NCBI GenBank assembly: GCA_965267425.1
Contig: OZ253959.1
Coordinates: 2,232,001 to 2,296,000, forward strand
DNA from: G965267425 sp965267425
Lineage (GTDB): Bacteria; Bacteroidota; Bacteroidia; Flavobacteriales_E; Vicingaceae
Reading direction: 5' to 3'
Length of the DNA stretch: 64,000 nt
Below, in pieces: positions 15,437 to 24,239 of the stretch (position 1 is the first letter of the stretch; every line of letters begins with the position of its first letter). The notes beneath the pieces are model-generated. The model was not told the origin of the DNA, did not search any database, and saw nothing but the letters and a program-made list of their open reading frames with translations. The translations under genes and the position numbers were made by a program.

Positions 15437-16564
15437 ATGAACCCTTTTCGAATCATAGCCATTTTTACCATTGCACTGTTTTCATTTTCCTGTGGTGAGC
15501 ACGAAATGCACAAAACAGAATCCGACGACCATCAATCTTTGGAATTTTCCACACCTGTTCACTACGAATCAGAACGCCACTTTAAAAACATCAAGCAACT
15601 GACGAATGGTGGAGATAACGCTGAAGCGTATTGGAGTTTTGACAATTCCATGTTGGTTTTTCAATCCAATTATGATCAATGGGGAGTCAATTGTGATCAA
15701 ATTTTTACCACAGTACTTGGTGAGGACGATCTCATGAACAATATGCCTTCCATGGTCAGCACAGGACTTGGAAGAACTACGTGCTCCTATTTTCTACCAG
15801 GAGATACCAGCATTGTATATGCATCTACTCATCTGGCGGACTCAGCATGCCCTCCTCCTCCAACCGAAACATCCGGAAAATACGTATGGCCAATCTACCC
15901 GGGATTTGACATATTCGTAGCTGATCTGCAGGGAAATATAACTCATCAATTGACCAACCATGAAGGTTATGATGCTGAAGCAACAGTTTCACCGTTAGGA
16001 GATAAAATCGTTTTTACTTCTATGCGAACAGGAGATTTGGAATTGTTCACCATGAACATTGATGGTTCAGATGTAAAACAAATTACGGATGAATTGGGGT
16101 ACGATGGTGGAGCTTTTTTCTCACCTGATGGGAGTCAATTGATCTTTCGCTCTTCTCGACCCAAAACGGAAGAAGAAGTGGCCACTTACAAAGAATTGTT
16201 GGCAAACGATTTGGTGATGCCTACCAACATGGAACTGTACATTTGTGATGCTGATGGTTCCAACCTCAGACAACTCACTGATTTGGGAAATGCCAATTGG
16301 TGTCCATTTTTTCATCCTTCAGGGAAGAAGGTTATTTTTTCTTCTAACTACAAATCAAAAAGGGGATTTCCCTTCAACTTGTACATGATCAATACAGATG
16401 GTACGGGTCTTGAACAAATTACCCATGATGAAACCTTTGATGCATTTCCGGTATTTTCTCCTAATGGGAAATACCTTGCATTTTCATCCAATCGAAATAA
16501 TGGGGGAACAAGAGCTACCAACATGTTTGTAGCCGAATGGATTGAATCAAACGATGAACAATAA
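15437..16564 (+). CDS. TolB/PD40 beta-propeller lipoprotein
   Basis: From ATG 15437 the protein has 375 residues with SpII signal MNPFRIIAIFTIALFSFSC then GEHEMHK. Repeated PD40 (WD40-like) blades are visible: YWSFDNSMLVFQSN, VSPLGDKIVFTSMRTGDLELF, FSPDGSQLIFRSSRP, FHPSGKKVIFSSNYK and FSPNGKYLAFSSNRN. The insertion CPPPPTETSGKY is unusual but in frame. An ATG at 15365 would extend into the upstream gene and bury the signal peptide. It is probably a periplasmic or surface propeller of unknown ligand. A 40-residue membrane protein overlaps its 3' end. Confidence 0.82.
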   Translation: MNPFRIIAIFTIALFSFSCGEHEMHKTESDDHQSLEFSTPVHYESERHFKNIKQLTNGGDNAEAYWSFDNSMLVFQSNYDQWGVNCDQIFTTVLGEDDLMNNMPSMVSTGLGRTTCSYFLPGDTSIVYASTHLADSACPPPPTETSGKYVWPIYPGFDIFVADLQGNITHQLTNHEGYDAEATVSPLGDKIVFTSMRTGDLELFTMNIDGSDVKQITDELGYDGGAFFSPDGSQLIFRSSRPKTEEEVATYKELLANDLVMPTNMELYICDADGSNLRQLTDLGNANWCPFFHPSGKKVIFSSNYKSKRGFPFNLYMINTDGTGLEQITHDETFDAFPVFSPNGKYLAFSSNRNNGGTRATNMFVAEWIESNDEQ

Positions 16565-16676
16565 GGCTAAAAATTGGTTGAAAAAAATTGGTGTGGCCGG
16601 GTTCCTTTTTTTCCTCATTAAAGGACTCATTTGGCTCGCCGTTTTTTACGGAGGTGCTAAATTTCTGGGCTGCTGA
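16554..16676 (+). CDS. Small single-pass membrane protein (40 aa)
   Basis: ATG 16554 to TGA 16676 encodes 40 residues: a basic start MNNKAKNWLKKIG, then a hydrophobic segment (AGFLFFLIKGLIWLAVFY) and the end GGAKFLGC. The start overlaps the propeller gene by 11 bp (ATGAACAATAA), typical of translational coupling, and the stop abuts the convergent gene. The basic amphipathic start with a single transmembrane helix and a terminal Cys is a coherent protein design, and I believe similar short proteins occur in Flavobacteriia. The function is unknown. Confidence 0.6.
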   Translation: MNNKAKNWLKKIGVAGFLFFLIKGLIWLAVFYGGAKFLGC

Positions 16677-18278
16677 TTATTGCTTGATAAACTGCTCCAC
16701 CAATTTACCAGTAGACGTCTCCAGTTCTAAGATATAAGTTCCTGATATAATTGGCGGAACCAACTCAATACCTCCACCTACAACAATTTCTTGACCCTGA
16801 GACAACATTTTGCCTTCAATTGTTCGAATGGTATAAGGGATGATCTTTCCTTCCGATTCATTGAGGGAAATATTCATTATTTCTGAAACCGGATTTGGGA
16901 AAATTCCCATTCCATCCTTTTTTTCCAATTCATCAATGGAAGAATGAATGCCTCGCAATGCCATATCGGCAATGGTGGTTTGTCCATACGAAAGGGAAAC
17001 AGTGATGGAATCCGGACGATAACCATCTGCTGTGAATTTTAACAGGTAATTGGCAGAATCAAATATGGCTGTTTCATATTCTCCCAAAAGGTTGGTAGAC
17101 AATGTATCATTGATTGCGGCAATTTCAATTTCTGCAGTGGTGATGATAATATCAGTGTCATAATCCCTAACGGTTCCTTTGAGATAAGCAGCTTGTTTGT
17201 AAGAAACAGACAATACATAAAGTCCTTCATTCACATCAGATGCAATAATTCTGCCGGAAGGGAACCAAGGATAAACACCCCAACATCCATTAAATCCATC
17301 ATTCACGTAATTGGGAGCGGTATCATAGTAACCAACCACAAACATATTGTGAGGCAAAGTAGCATCCACTACATAGACACCATCGTGATAATAAGAAATG
17401 ACCAGGAAATTATCTTTGACATGAACATTGTGCGGTATGGTTGAAGCACCTTCAGATGACTGAATTTCATCCAGTTGAAAGATATTATTGATGTCTTGCA
17501 CATCGTACGAAGCCACCCTACCCCATGCGACTTCATCGGTGGTATAAACAACCTTACCATTGTCCGAAACCCAACTATTGTGCGTGTAAAACCCAGGTGT
17601 GACATGACTGCCCAAAATGGTTGGACTCATTTTATTGGACACATCGATGGCAAAAAATTCACCATTGTTGATGGCACTGCCCCAAAGCGTATCATTTCTA
17701 GCCATACCATCGTGCAAATAATACGTGTCAAACACACCCAATTCCTGTGGAATGCCATTCGAACCCGTCACATCCAGCATGATGGCTCCACCGTTTCCAT
17801 AATTGGCGCCAAAAATATAAGCCACTCCATTCTCATCAATATATAAGTTGTGTGCCGTTGTGAATTGATAAGCACTTCCCGTATAAAATGATACCGCGCT
17901 TGAAGGCGGTGGACCAGGTAATGTGCTCAAATCAATGATCATTAACCCATCCGCTGCTTCATTGGTGATGTAAGCATAATGACCATAGGTCTTAATATCC
18001 CTCCAAACGGTATTAACATGCGGATAACTTGCAATTTCAACCAAATTCGAAGGTTGCGTTACATCTACAATAGACACTCCATTTTCTGTTCCTACGATGG
18101 CATACTCACTTCCCTGAGGATCGACGTAACCCCAGATATCACTCAAGTCACCGTTGACCGCACTGTTCTGCAAGGAATATTTCCCCAACACACTCATGTT
18201 CAAGGAATCCTGCGCATAATTTACCATTTGCACCAACAACAAGGCAACTACGAATAATATGGAAGGGCGTTTACACAA
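16677..18278 (-). CDS. Choice-of-anchor B / LVIVD-repeat protein exported by T9SS
   Basis: A 533-residue secreted protein. No in-frame ATG fits; TTG 18278 gives the signal CKRPSILFVVALLLVQMVNYAQ. The body is a propeller of LVIVD-type repeats: YAIVGTENGVSIVDVTQPSN, VWRDIKTYGHYAYITNEA, LMIIDLSTLPG and VHVKDNFLVISYYHDGVYVVD, as in choice-of-anchor B proteins. A carboxypeptidase-regulatory-like beta domain (about 370-440, LKGTVRDYDTDIIITTAEIE) follows. The T9SS type A tail starts near 455 (MGIFPNPVSEIMNISL) and ends GKLVEQFIKQ. It is probably anchored at the cell surface or released; the substrate is unknown. Confidence 0.85.
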   Translation of the reverse strand: MCKRPSILFVVALLLVQMVNYAQDSLNMSVLGKYSLQNSAVNGDLSDIWGYVDPQGSEYAIVGTENGVSIVDVTQPSNLVEIASYPHVNTVWRDIKTYGHYAYITNEAADGLMIIDLSTLPGPPPSSAVSFYTGSAYQFTTAHNLYIDENGVAYIFGANYGNGGAIMLDVTGSNGIPQELGVFDTYYLHDGMARNDTLWGSAINNGEFFAIDVSNKMSPTILGSHVTPGFYTHNSWVSDNGKVVYTTDEVAWGRVASYDVQDINNIFQLDEIQSSEGASTIPHNVHVKDNFLVISYYHDGVYVVDATLPHNMFVVGYYDTAPNYVNDGFNGCWGVYPWFPSGRIIASDVNEGLYVLSVSYKQAAYLKGTVRDYDTDIIITTAEIEIAAINDTLSTNLLGEYETAIFDSANYLLKFTADGYRPDSITVSLSYGQTTIADMALRGIHSSIDELEKKDGMGIFPNPVSEIMNISLNESEGKIIPYTIRTIEGKMLSQGQEIVVGGGIELVPPIISGTYILELETSTGKLVEQFIKQ

Positions 18279-18302
18279 AATCGTATTGAAAGACTGTTTT
18301 TA

Positions 18303-18340
18303 CAAAAAAAAACAATCTTTCTGACTTAGGTTGTCAGAAA
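18303..18340 (-). terminator. Terminator of the outer membrane protein gene
   Basis: On the minus strand: TTTCTGAC, loop AACCTAA, GTCAGAAA, then GATTGTTTTTTTTT. It lies between the stop at 18353 and the next minus-strand gene. Confidence 0.7.
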
Positions 18341-18352
18341 ATGCAGAAATCT

Positions 18353-19102
18353 TTAATTCCCAAAGTAATAGGACAACGTGAGGTTTAAATCACCCTGAAT
18401 GTTTAAAGAAGAAGCTTTACTGGTATTTTCACCTTCTCTAAAGCTAGTGGTGGCATTTCCGTTGATGGGTGTAAATGTGGTGGTTTCAGAAAAGTTTCCA
18501 CCTTCTTTTACATATAAATATCCCAATCTATATTCCGCACCCAGTGCAAAACGTTCAGCCACAAAATAGTTAAAGCCAACAATACCGTTGATACCAAATC
18601 CAATACCTCCATCTTCTGTATAGATAATCTCCGTTTTAGATTCGTTAGAACCCACTTTATCCGTTGTGGTTTTATCAATATTGGTCTTACCAATGGTCGA
18701 CAATGCCAATTCTACACCAATGTATGGATCCAATCTTCGGGTTGTTCCCAGGTGTTTTTCAATTCCTAACGTAAACGTGAAATTTGATTTTTTAAAGGTG
18801 GAGTCCACTGTCACTTCAGACAAACCAATACTGTCCTTGGTCGTTTGTGTTCGATTGATGGTATTGAATCCCAAACCCAATCGGAAAACCAGATCATCAG
18901 AGCTATAATACCTGGCTAGAATTGTACTTTGACCCAAGGCATCATTGGGCGTATTTAAACCAATTTGATCTATCAGGCCCGTCATATTTAAAACGAATCC
19001 CCAATCACCTTCAACCGGTTTTACACGTTTGTCATCTTCTTCATTTTGAGCTATTCCAACAACAAATGTTAAGCTCAGGACAATGGTTAATAAATGCTTC
19101 AT
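18353..19102 (-). CDS. Outer membrane beta-barrel protein
   Basis: From ATG 19102 the protein has 249 residues with Sec signal MKHLLTIVLSLTFVVGIAQ, then alternating beta strands typical of small 8-10 strand barrels: GDWGFVLNMTGLID, LVFRLGLGFNTINRT, NFTFTLGIEKHLG, LDPYIGVELALST, GIGFGINGIVGFNYF and FALGAEYRLGYLYV. It ends NLTLSYYFGN with an aromatic penultimate pattern usual for outer membrane proteins. An upstream ATG at 19111 adds three residues. The function is unknown; these proteins often serve structural or adhesion roles. Confidence 0.8.
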   Translation of the reverse strand: MKHLLTIVLSLTFVVGIAQNEEDDKRVKPVEGDWGFVLNMTGLIDQIGLNTPNDALGQSTILARYYSSDDLVFRLGLGFNTINRTQTTKDSIGLSEVTVDSTFKKSNFTFTLGIEKHLGTTRRLDPYIGVELALSTIGKTNIDKTTTDKVGSNESKTEIIYTEDGGIGFGINGIVGFNYFVAERFALGAEYRLGYLYVKEGGNFSETTTFTPINGNATTSFREGENTSKASSLNIQGDLNLTLSYYFGN

Positions 19103-19156
19103 GCCGACCAATTTACCGAATAAAACTAAAAAATGAATGATTTATTGTCTCTTGAT

Positions 19157-19807
19157 TTAACCTCTGGCTTTATCAGGCAACATTGGCACAAATTGAAACT
19201 TTCCAAACGTCTCCGTTTCAGTATCATTGGCGTCATTGATTTTCTTCAATCGCAGCATCTCTTGATTTTTATCATCCCCCACAGGAACAACCAGGTAACC
19301 CCCAACCTTGAGTTGTTGAAGCAAACTTTCAGGTATCGAAGGCGCAGCTGCTGTAATCAGAATTTTATCAAAAGGAGCAAAACCAGGCATGCCTTTGTAC
19401 CCATCACCATAAAGTAACCTCGCCTTGTAATTTAATGTTCGAAGTATCTGTTTGCTTTTTTCATGAAGTTTTTGATGTCGTTCAATGGAAAACATTCTGG
19501 CTCCCATAGCCACCAAGACACTGCATTGGTATCCTGAACCTGTTCCTACTTCAAGAATTTTATCCTTTTCTTGCACGTCTAACAATTGTGATTGAAACGC
19601 CACGGTATAGGGTTGAGAAATTGTTTGACCGGATCCAATAGGAAACGCTTGGTCTTGATATGCAAATTCCAGAAAGGCATTGTCAAAAAACAAATGCCTC
19701 GGAACCTCATTCATGGCATTTAATACCTTTTCATCAACAATGCCTTTGTTGCGTATCTCTTGCACCAGCTTGCGTCTCATTCCTTTATGTTTATACGAAT
19801 CCAGCAT
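19157..19807 (-). CDS. pcm: Protein-L-isoaspartate O-methyltransferase
   Basis: This enzyme methylates isoaspartyl residues in aged proteins using SAM, starting their repair. From ATG 19807 it has 216 residues, the family length. Motifs are VPRHLFFDNAFLEFAYQDQA, PIGSGQTISQPYTVAFQSQL (the substrate loop), ILEVGTGSGYQCSVLVAMG (SAM motif I), and KILITAAAPSIPESLLQQL. Longer starts at 19840 or 19825 add unusual hydrophobic residues. Its upstream gap of 150 bp separates it from the divergent oxidoreductase gene. Confidence 0.93.
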   Translation of the reverse strand: MLDSYKHKGMRRKLVQEIRNKGIVDEKVLNAMNEVPRHLFFDNAFLEFAYQDQAFPIGSGQTISQPYTVAFQSQLLDVQEKDKILEVGTGSGYQCSVLVAMGARMFSIERHQKLHEKSKQILRTLNYKARLLYGDGYKGMPGFAPFDKILITAAAPSIPESLLQQLKVGGYLVVPVGDDKNQEMLRLKKINDANDTETETFGKFQFVPMLPDKARG

Positions 19808-19960
19808 GTATATGAAATTGTTCATCCAAAGAAACGACAATTCATAACCGGTATGGAAAATGGTAAGGGGATATTTTAATAAATGGGTGTTAATAACATT
19901 GATGACCTAAAATCATCAACAATTCATATAAACGTAATTTTACATCAAATTCAATGAGTT

Positions 19961-20950
19961 ATGGTAAAGATTGGAGTTCTGGGCGCAGGTCATTTGGGGA
20001 AAATTCACCTCAACCTCATCCAGAAAATTGAGCAATTGGAATTGGTAGGGTTTTATGATCCGGATGATGAAAAGGCAAACACGGTAAGCAGTGAATTAGG
20101 CATTCGTAGATTTGAGTCCATAGATGATTTAATTGCCAATGTAGATGCTGTTGATATTGTCACACCCACATTGTCTCATTTTGAATGTGCGGTGCAATGC
20201 ATCCGAAGCAGCAAACACATTTTTATTGAAAAACCAATCACCAATACGCTGGAGGAAGCTCATCAATTGATCAAGCTGGCTACTGAAGCAGATATTAAAG
20301 TTCAGGTTGGACATGTAGAAAGGTTTAACCCCGCATTCCAATCTGCAAAAGACTATATATCCAATCCAATGTTCATTGAAGGACATCGACTGGCTGAGTT
20401 TAATGTAAGAGGCACGGATGTTCCGGTAGTATTGGATTTGATGATTCACGATATAGATATTGTGCTGAGTGTGGTAGATGCCAATGTTAAACACATTAGC
20501 GCAAGTGGTGTGGCCATTGTTAGCGATACGCCGGATATTGCCAACGCTCGAATTGAATTTGACAATGGTTGTGTTGCCAATTTGACTGCCAGCCGTATTT
20601 CACTAAAGAATATGAGAAAGATAAGATTCTTCCAACCAGATGCTTATGTGGGAGTCGACTTTCTTGAAAAGAAATCTGAAATCGTAAAACTAAAACCTGT
20701 TGTTGGTGAACCTGATCCTTTGGCTGTTACCCTGGATTTAGGCAAAGACAAAGGTCAAAAACAAATCTTATTTGAGCATCCTGAAGTAACACAGTCCAAT
20801 GCCATTATGGAAGAACTGATCTGCTTTGAAAAAGCCATCACCCAAAACAACATCCCTCCTGTCACCATACATGATGGTGCCAACGCACTGGAAATTGCAC
20901 ATCAAATTGTAGATAAACTCCGAAACGCAACTAATTTGCTGGAAGTTTAA
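19961..20950 (+). CDS. Gfo/Idh/MocA family oxidoreductase
   Basis: A 329-residue NAD(P)-dependent oxidoreductase. The N-terminal Rossmann motif is IGVLGAGHLGKIHLNLIQ, followed by FIEKPITNTLEEAHQLIKLA with the conserved E-K-P and VGHVERFNPA. The C-terminal alpha/beta domain contains VLDLMIHDIDIVLSV with the conserved D-x2-x2-H-D-I pattern. The family acts on many sugars and inositols. Homologues are frequent in polysaccharide clusters, and downstream genes here include a glycosylphosphotransferase, so a role in sugar-nucleotide modification is plausible. The actual substrate cannot be told. Confidence 0.88.
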   Translation: MVKIGVLGAGHLGKIHLNLIQKIEQLELVGFYDPDDEKANTVSSELGIRRFESIDDLIANVDAVDIVTPTLSHFECAVQCIRSSKHIFIEKPITNTLEEAHQLIKLATEADIKVQVGHVERFNPAFQSAKDYISNPMFIEGHRLAEFNVRGTDVPVVLDLMIHDIDIVLSVVDANVKHISASGVAIVSDTPDIANARIEFDNGCVANLTASRISLKNMRKIRFFQPDAYVGVDFLEKKSEIVKLKPVVGEPDPLAVTLDLGKDKGQKQILFEHPEVTQSNAIMEELICFEKAITQNNIPPVTIHDGANALEIAHQIVDKLRNATNLLEV

Positions 20951-20987
20951 ATACGGCAGTCAGATTAAGTATATTCGCACTGTGAAA

Positions 20988-21854
20988 ATGAAGGCTATCA
21001 TATTAGTCCTGGGAGGAATATGCATATTATTGACTGTTTCATGCAACAAAGAGCAATTCAGGAATGACATTCCTGCCTATATCACCATTAATACATACGA
21101 AATTGATAGCATTCCGGGAGCATTGCCTCTTGCCACCACCAATGTTCAAGATGCATGGGTTTCAGTGAATGGAGAACTGCAGGGTGCTTTTGAACTTCCA
21201 GCTTCATTTCCTGTGGCTAAAACAGGAAAGTCAACCATACGTATTCAACCGGGGGTGCTTAAAAGTGGGATATCAACCTTGAGAGGTGTTTACCCTTTTT
21301 ATACGGATTACGAAATTACCAACTATGAATTGGTGGCGGGTGAAGACCACACATTAACGCCTAGTCTCACGTATCGTGATGATTTGTCCATTTTTGTGGC
21401 CTGGAAAGAGGATTTTGAAGAAATAGGCAGTAATCTATTGTACCACATTGATAGCGATACTGTGGTTGTACAAGTAGAAGATTCTTTGGAAGCCATTCAA
21501 GGCAATCATTACGGTGTGATCAACATGGAAGAAAATGATGCTTTTTTTGAATTGTATTCCATCACGTTAACCGATCTTCCTGACAATGGAACGCCCGTTT
21601 TTCTTGAAATGGATTACAAAACAAATCACTTCTTTTTTGTTGGCCTGTATTCAGACAATCGAACCGTTCAGGAATCACTTTATGGTTACCGAGCGCAAGA
21701 CGAAAAATGGAATAAATTGTATATCGATTTTACCGCTTCGATTTTTAATAAGCGAACATCAGAAGATTTTAATATTTTTATCGGCTTTCAAAAAGACCCT
21801 AACATTCCTGAGGTCACCATGAAAATTGACAACATCAAACTACTACACCTTTAA
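20988..21854 (+). CDS. Lipoprotein of unknown function
   Basis: From ATG 20988 the protein has 288 residues with SpII signal MKAIILVLGGICILLTVSC then NKEQFRND. The first half is beta-rich (AYITINTYEIDSIP, VSVNGELQGAFELPAS). The second half (about 135-288) looks like a jelly-roll: EDFEEIGSNLLYHID, FFELYSITLTDLP, VFLEMDYKTNHFFFVGLY and MKIDNIKLLHL at the end, the usual closing strand of carbohydrate-binding folds. It overlaps the glycosyltransferase start by 1 bp (TAATG), so it is co-transcribed with surface polysaccharide synthesis. A role at the cell surface is inferred. Confidence 0.6.
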   Translation: MKAIILVLGGICILLTVSCNKEQFRNDIPAYITINTYEIDSIPGALPLATTNVQDAWVSVNGELQGAFELPASFPVAKTGKSTIRIQPGVLKSGISTLRGVYPFYTDYEITNYELVAGEDHTLTPSLTYRDDLSIFVAWKEDFEEIGSNLLYHIDSDTVVVQVEDSLEAIQGNHYGVINMEENDAFFELYSITLTDLPDNGTPVFLEMDYKTNHFFFVGLYSDNRTVQESLYGYRAQDEKWNKLYIDFTASIFNKRTSEDFNIFIGFQKDPNIPEVTMKIDNIKLLHL

Positions 21855-23269
21855 TGAATAGAACGATTCAGGTTCTCAAATATGTCATTCTAGACTACCT
21901 GTCGGCGTCCATAGCCTGGGGGTTGTTTTATGTTGTCCGCAAACGATACCTCGAAATCGTTAAGTATGGCTACGAAATGCCTATGGAATTTAATTCCAAG
22001 TTTTACACAGGGTTATTGATTTTGCCCATTGTATGGATATGTTTCTACGCCATAACTGGATTTTACAAAGACGTTTTTCGAAAATCCAGGTTACAGGAAT
22101 TAAGTCAAACTTTATTGACCACCCTAATTGGTTCAGTAGTACTTTTCTTTACCCTTCTGTTGGATGATCAGGTAGTTCACTATAAAAACTATTACATCTC
22201 TTATTTAAGCATATTTGGTCTTCATTTCCTTTTCACATTTTCGTTTCGATTTTCATTAACGACCAGAACGGCGCATCGAATTCAACGCCGCGAGATTGGT
22301 TTCAACACACTGATCATTGGGTCGAATGATAAGGCCGTTAAATTGTACAATGAAATTGAAAACCAATCCATTGGATTTGGTCATCAAATCATTGGGTTTG
22401 TGCGATTTAATAACAAGGAAAAAAATCACCTGGATAAGTTTCTACCTGAATTGGGAACCGTTAGTCAGTTGAGGGAAATTGTGCTTAAAAATAAAATTGA
22501 AGAAGTGATTCTGGCAGTGGAATCTTCAGACCACAAAGGAATTGAAAAAATTATCCGTGTACTTGAAGGAGTGAATGTATTGATTAAAATCATTCCTGAC
22601 ATGTATGATATACTCTCAGGCTCCGTAAAAATGACTTCCATTTTCGGTGCGCCGTTGATTGAAATCAATTCGGAAATAATGCCGCAATGGCAGAAAAACG
22701 TGAAGCGCATTTTGGATATATCAGTATCACTGATTGTCCTTGTTTTGTTTTCTCCCGTGTATTTGGTCACAGCCATCATTGTCAAGCTGTCTTCAGATGG
22801 CCCGATTATTTTTTCGCAAGAGCGTATCGGTATTTATGGCAAGCCTTTTCTCATTTATAAATTTCGGTCCATGTTCAGCAACGCAGAAGCAAATGGGCCA
22901 CAATTATCAAGTCGAGGTGACACTAGAATTACAAAATTTGGGCGCTTCATGCGAAAAACACGCCTTGACGAAATGCCGCAATTTTACAATGTTTTGATTG
23001 GTGACATGTCGCTGGTAGGACCAAGACCTGAAAGGCAATATTTTATCGATAAGATTGTGAAAAAATCACCTCATTACAATCATCTACTGAAAGTGAGGCC
23101 TGGAATTACTTCTTGGGGACAGGTGAAGTTTGGATACGCAGAAAGTGTAGAACAAATGATTCAACGACTTAAATATGATCTGCTGTACATTGAAAACATG
23201 TCTTTGCTGGTAGATTTTAAAATTCTCATTTATACTTTTATGATTGTTCTTCGTGGCTCAGGAAAATAG
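21854..23269 (+). CDS. Polyprenyl glycosylphosphotransferase (WcaJ/WbaP-like)
   Basis: A 471-residue membrane enzyme that transfers a sugar-1-phosphate to undecaprenyl phosphate, starting a repeat unit of exopolysaccharide or O-antigen. There are four hydrophobic segments in the N-terminal ~130 residues, then a CoA-binding-like domain (LIIGSNDKAVKLYNEIEN). The catalytic PGT domain starts near 283: KRILDISVSLIVLVLFSP, FSQERIGIYGKPFLIYKFRS, RKTRLDEMPQFYNVLIGDMS and LVGPRPERQYF, with the Asp-Glu pair and terminal basic motifs. It follows a lipoprotein gene with 1-bp overlap. No flippase or polymerase is seen nearby. Confidence 0.92.
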   Translation: MNRTIQVLKYVILDYLSASIAWGLFYVVRKRYLEIVKYGYEMPMEFNSKFYTGLLILPIVWICFYAITGFYKDVFRKSRLQELSQTLLTTLIGSVVLFFTLLLDDQVVHYKNYYISYLSIFGLHFLFTFSFRFSLTTRTAHRIQRREIGFNTLIIGSNDKAVKLYNEIENQSIGFGHQIIGFVRFNNKEKNHLDKFLPELGTVSQLREIVLKNKIEEVILAVESSDHKGIEKIIRVLEGVNVLIKIIPDMYDILSGSVKMTSIFGAPLIEINSEIMPQWQKNVKRILDISVSLIVLVLFSPVYLVTAIIVKLSSDGPIIFSQERIGIYGKPFLIYKFRSMFSNAEANGPQLSSRGDTRITKFGRFMRKTRLDEMPQFYNVLIGDMSLVGPRPERQYFIDKIVKKSPHYNHLLKVRPGITSWGQVKFGYAESVEQMIQRLKYDLLYIENMSLLVDFKILIYTFMIVLRGSGK

Positions 23270-23304
23270 GTTGCAAAGAACAAAAACACAATAAAACAAC
23301 GAAT

Positions 23305-24192
23305 ATGAAGAATATTGCTGTGATTGGCGCCGGTACCATGGGCAATGGAATAGCACACACATTTGCACAATCTGGATATCAAGTGGCTTTGATTGACTTA
23401 CAAGAATCTTCCATTGAAAAAGGGATGGCAACCATTGGGAAAAACCTGGACCGAATGATTGCCAAAGAGAAAATTTCAGAGGCTGACAAAAATGACATCC
23501 TGGGAAGAATCCAAACTTTCACCTCCATGGAAGAAGGAGTCAAAAATGTTGACTTGGTTGTAGAAGCTGCCACAGAAAATGTTGACCTTAAGCTCAAAAT
23601 ATTTTCTGATCTGGACGGTATGACATCTGCCAACACAGTTCTTGCTACCAATACTTCATCCATTTCCATCACAAAAATTGCTGCAGTTACGAATCGTCCA
23701 GACAAAGTGATAGGAATGCATTTTATGAATCCTGTGCCAATTATGAAATTGGTGGAAGTAATTCGTGGGTATGCCACCTCAGATGAATGCACTTCAAACA
23801 TCATGGAACTCTCAAAAAAGCTTGGCAAGATTCCTGTTGAAGTTAACGACTATCCTGGTTTTGTGGCTAACAGAATTCTAATGCCCATGATCAATGAAGC
23901 CATTTATTCGTTGTTTGAAGGAGTGGCAGGAGTTGCAGAAATTGATACAGTAATGAAATTAGGAATGGCGCATCCAATGGGACCATTGCAATTGGCCGAC
24001 TTCATTGGACTGGACGTATGCCTATCCATATTACGTGTCTTGCATGAAGGCCTTGGCAATCAAAAATATGCTCCTTGTCCGTTATTGGTAAATATGGTGA
24101 CAGCCGGAAAATTAGGAGTAAAATCTGGAGAAGGATTTTACACTTATTCCCATGGAACCAAAGAATTGGTAGTAGCTCCCGGATTCGCCTGA
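23305..24192 (+). CDS. 3-hydroxybutyryl/3-hydroxyacyl-CoA dehydrogenase
   Basis: A 295-residue NAD-dependent dehydrogenase oxidising L-3-hydroxyacyl-CoA to the 3-keto form. It has the Rossmann motif VIGAGTMGNGIAHTFAQSGY, VEAATENVDLKL, the catalytic His in IGMHFMNPVPIMKLVEVI, EVNDYPGFVANRILMPMINE and HPMGPLQLADFIGLDVCL. The length matches single-domain Hbd/PaaH enzymes of fatty-acid or butanoate metabolism in the cytoplasm. It sits among polysaccharide genes with no obvious link and probably has its own transcript (36-bp gap upstream). Confidence 0.92.
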   Translation: MKNIAVIGAGTMGNGIAHTFAQSGYQVALIDLQESSIEKGMATIGKNLDRMIAKEKISEADKNDILGRIQTFTSMEEGVKNVDLVVEAATENVDLKLKIFSDLDGMTSANTVLATNTSSISITKIAAVTNRPDKVIGMHFMNPVPIMKLVEVIRGYATSDECTSNIMELSKKLGKIPVEVNDYPGFVANRILMPMINEAIYSLFEGVAGVAEIDTVMKLGMAHPMGPLQLADFIGLDVCLSILRVLHEGLGNQKYAPCPLLVNMVTAGKLGVKSGEGFYTYSHGTKELVVAPGFA

Positions 24193-24209
24193 TAGGCCAA
24201 CAAAAATTC

Positions 24210-24217
24210 TATCTTTG
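24210..24217 (+). promoter_or_regulatory. -7 element TATCTTTG
   Basis: An exact TAnnTTTG match 22 nt before ATG 24240 of the glycosyltransferase gene. No TTG was found at the usual spacing. Confidence 0.4.
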
Positions 24218-24239
24218 ATTTTCACTTAGTAAAAATCCT

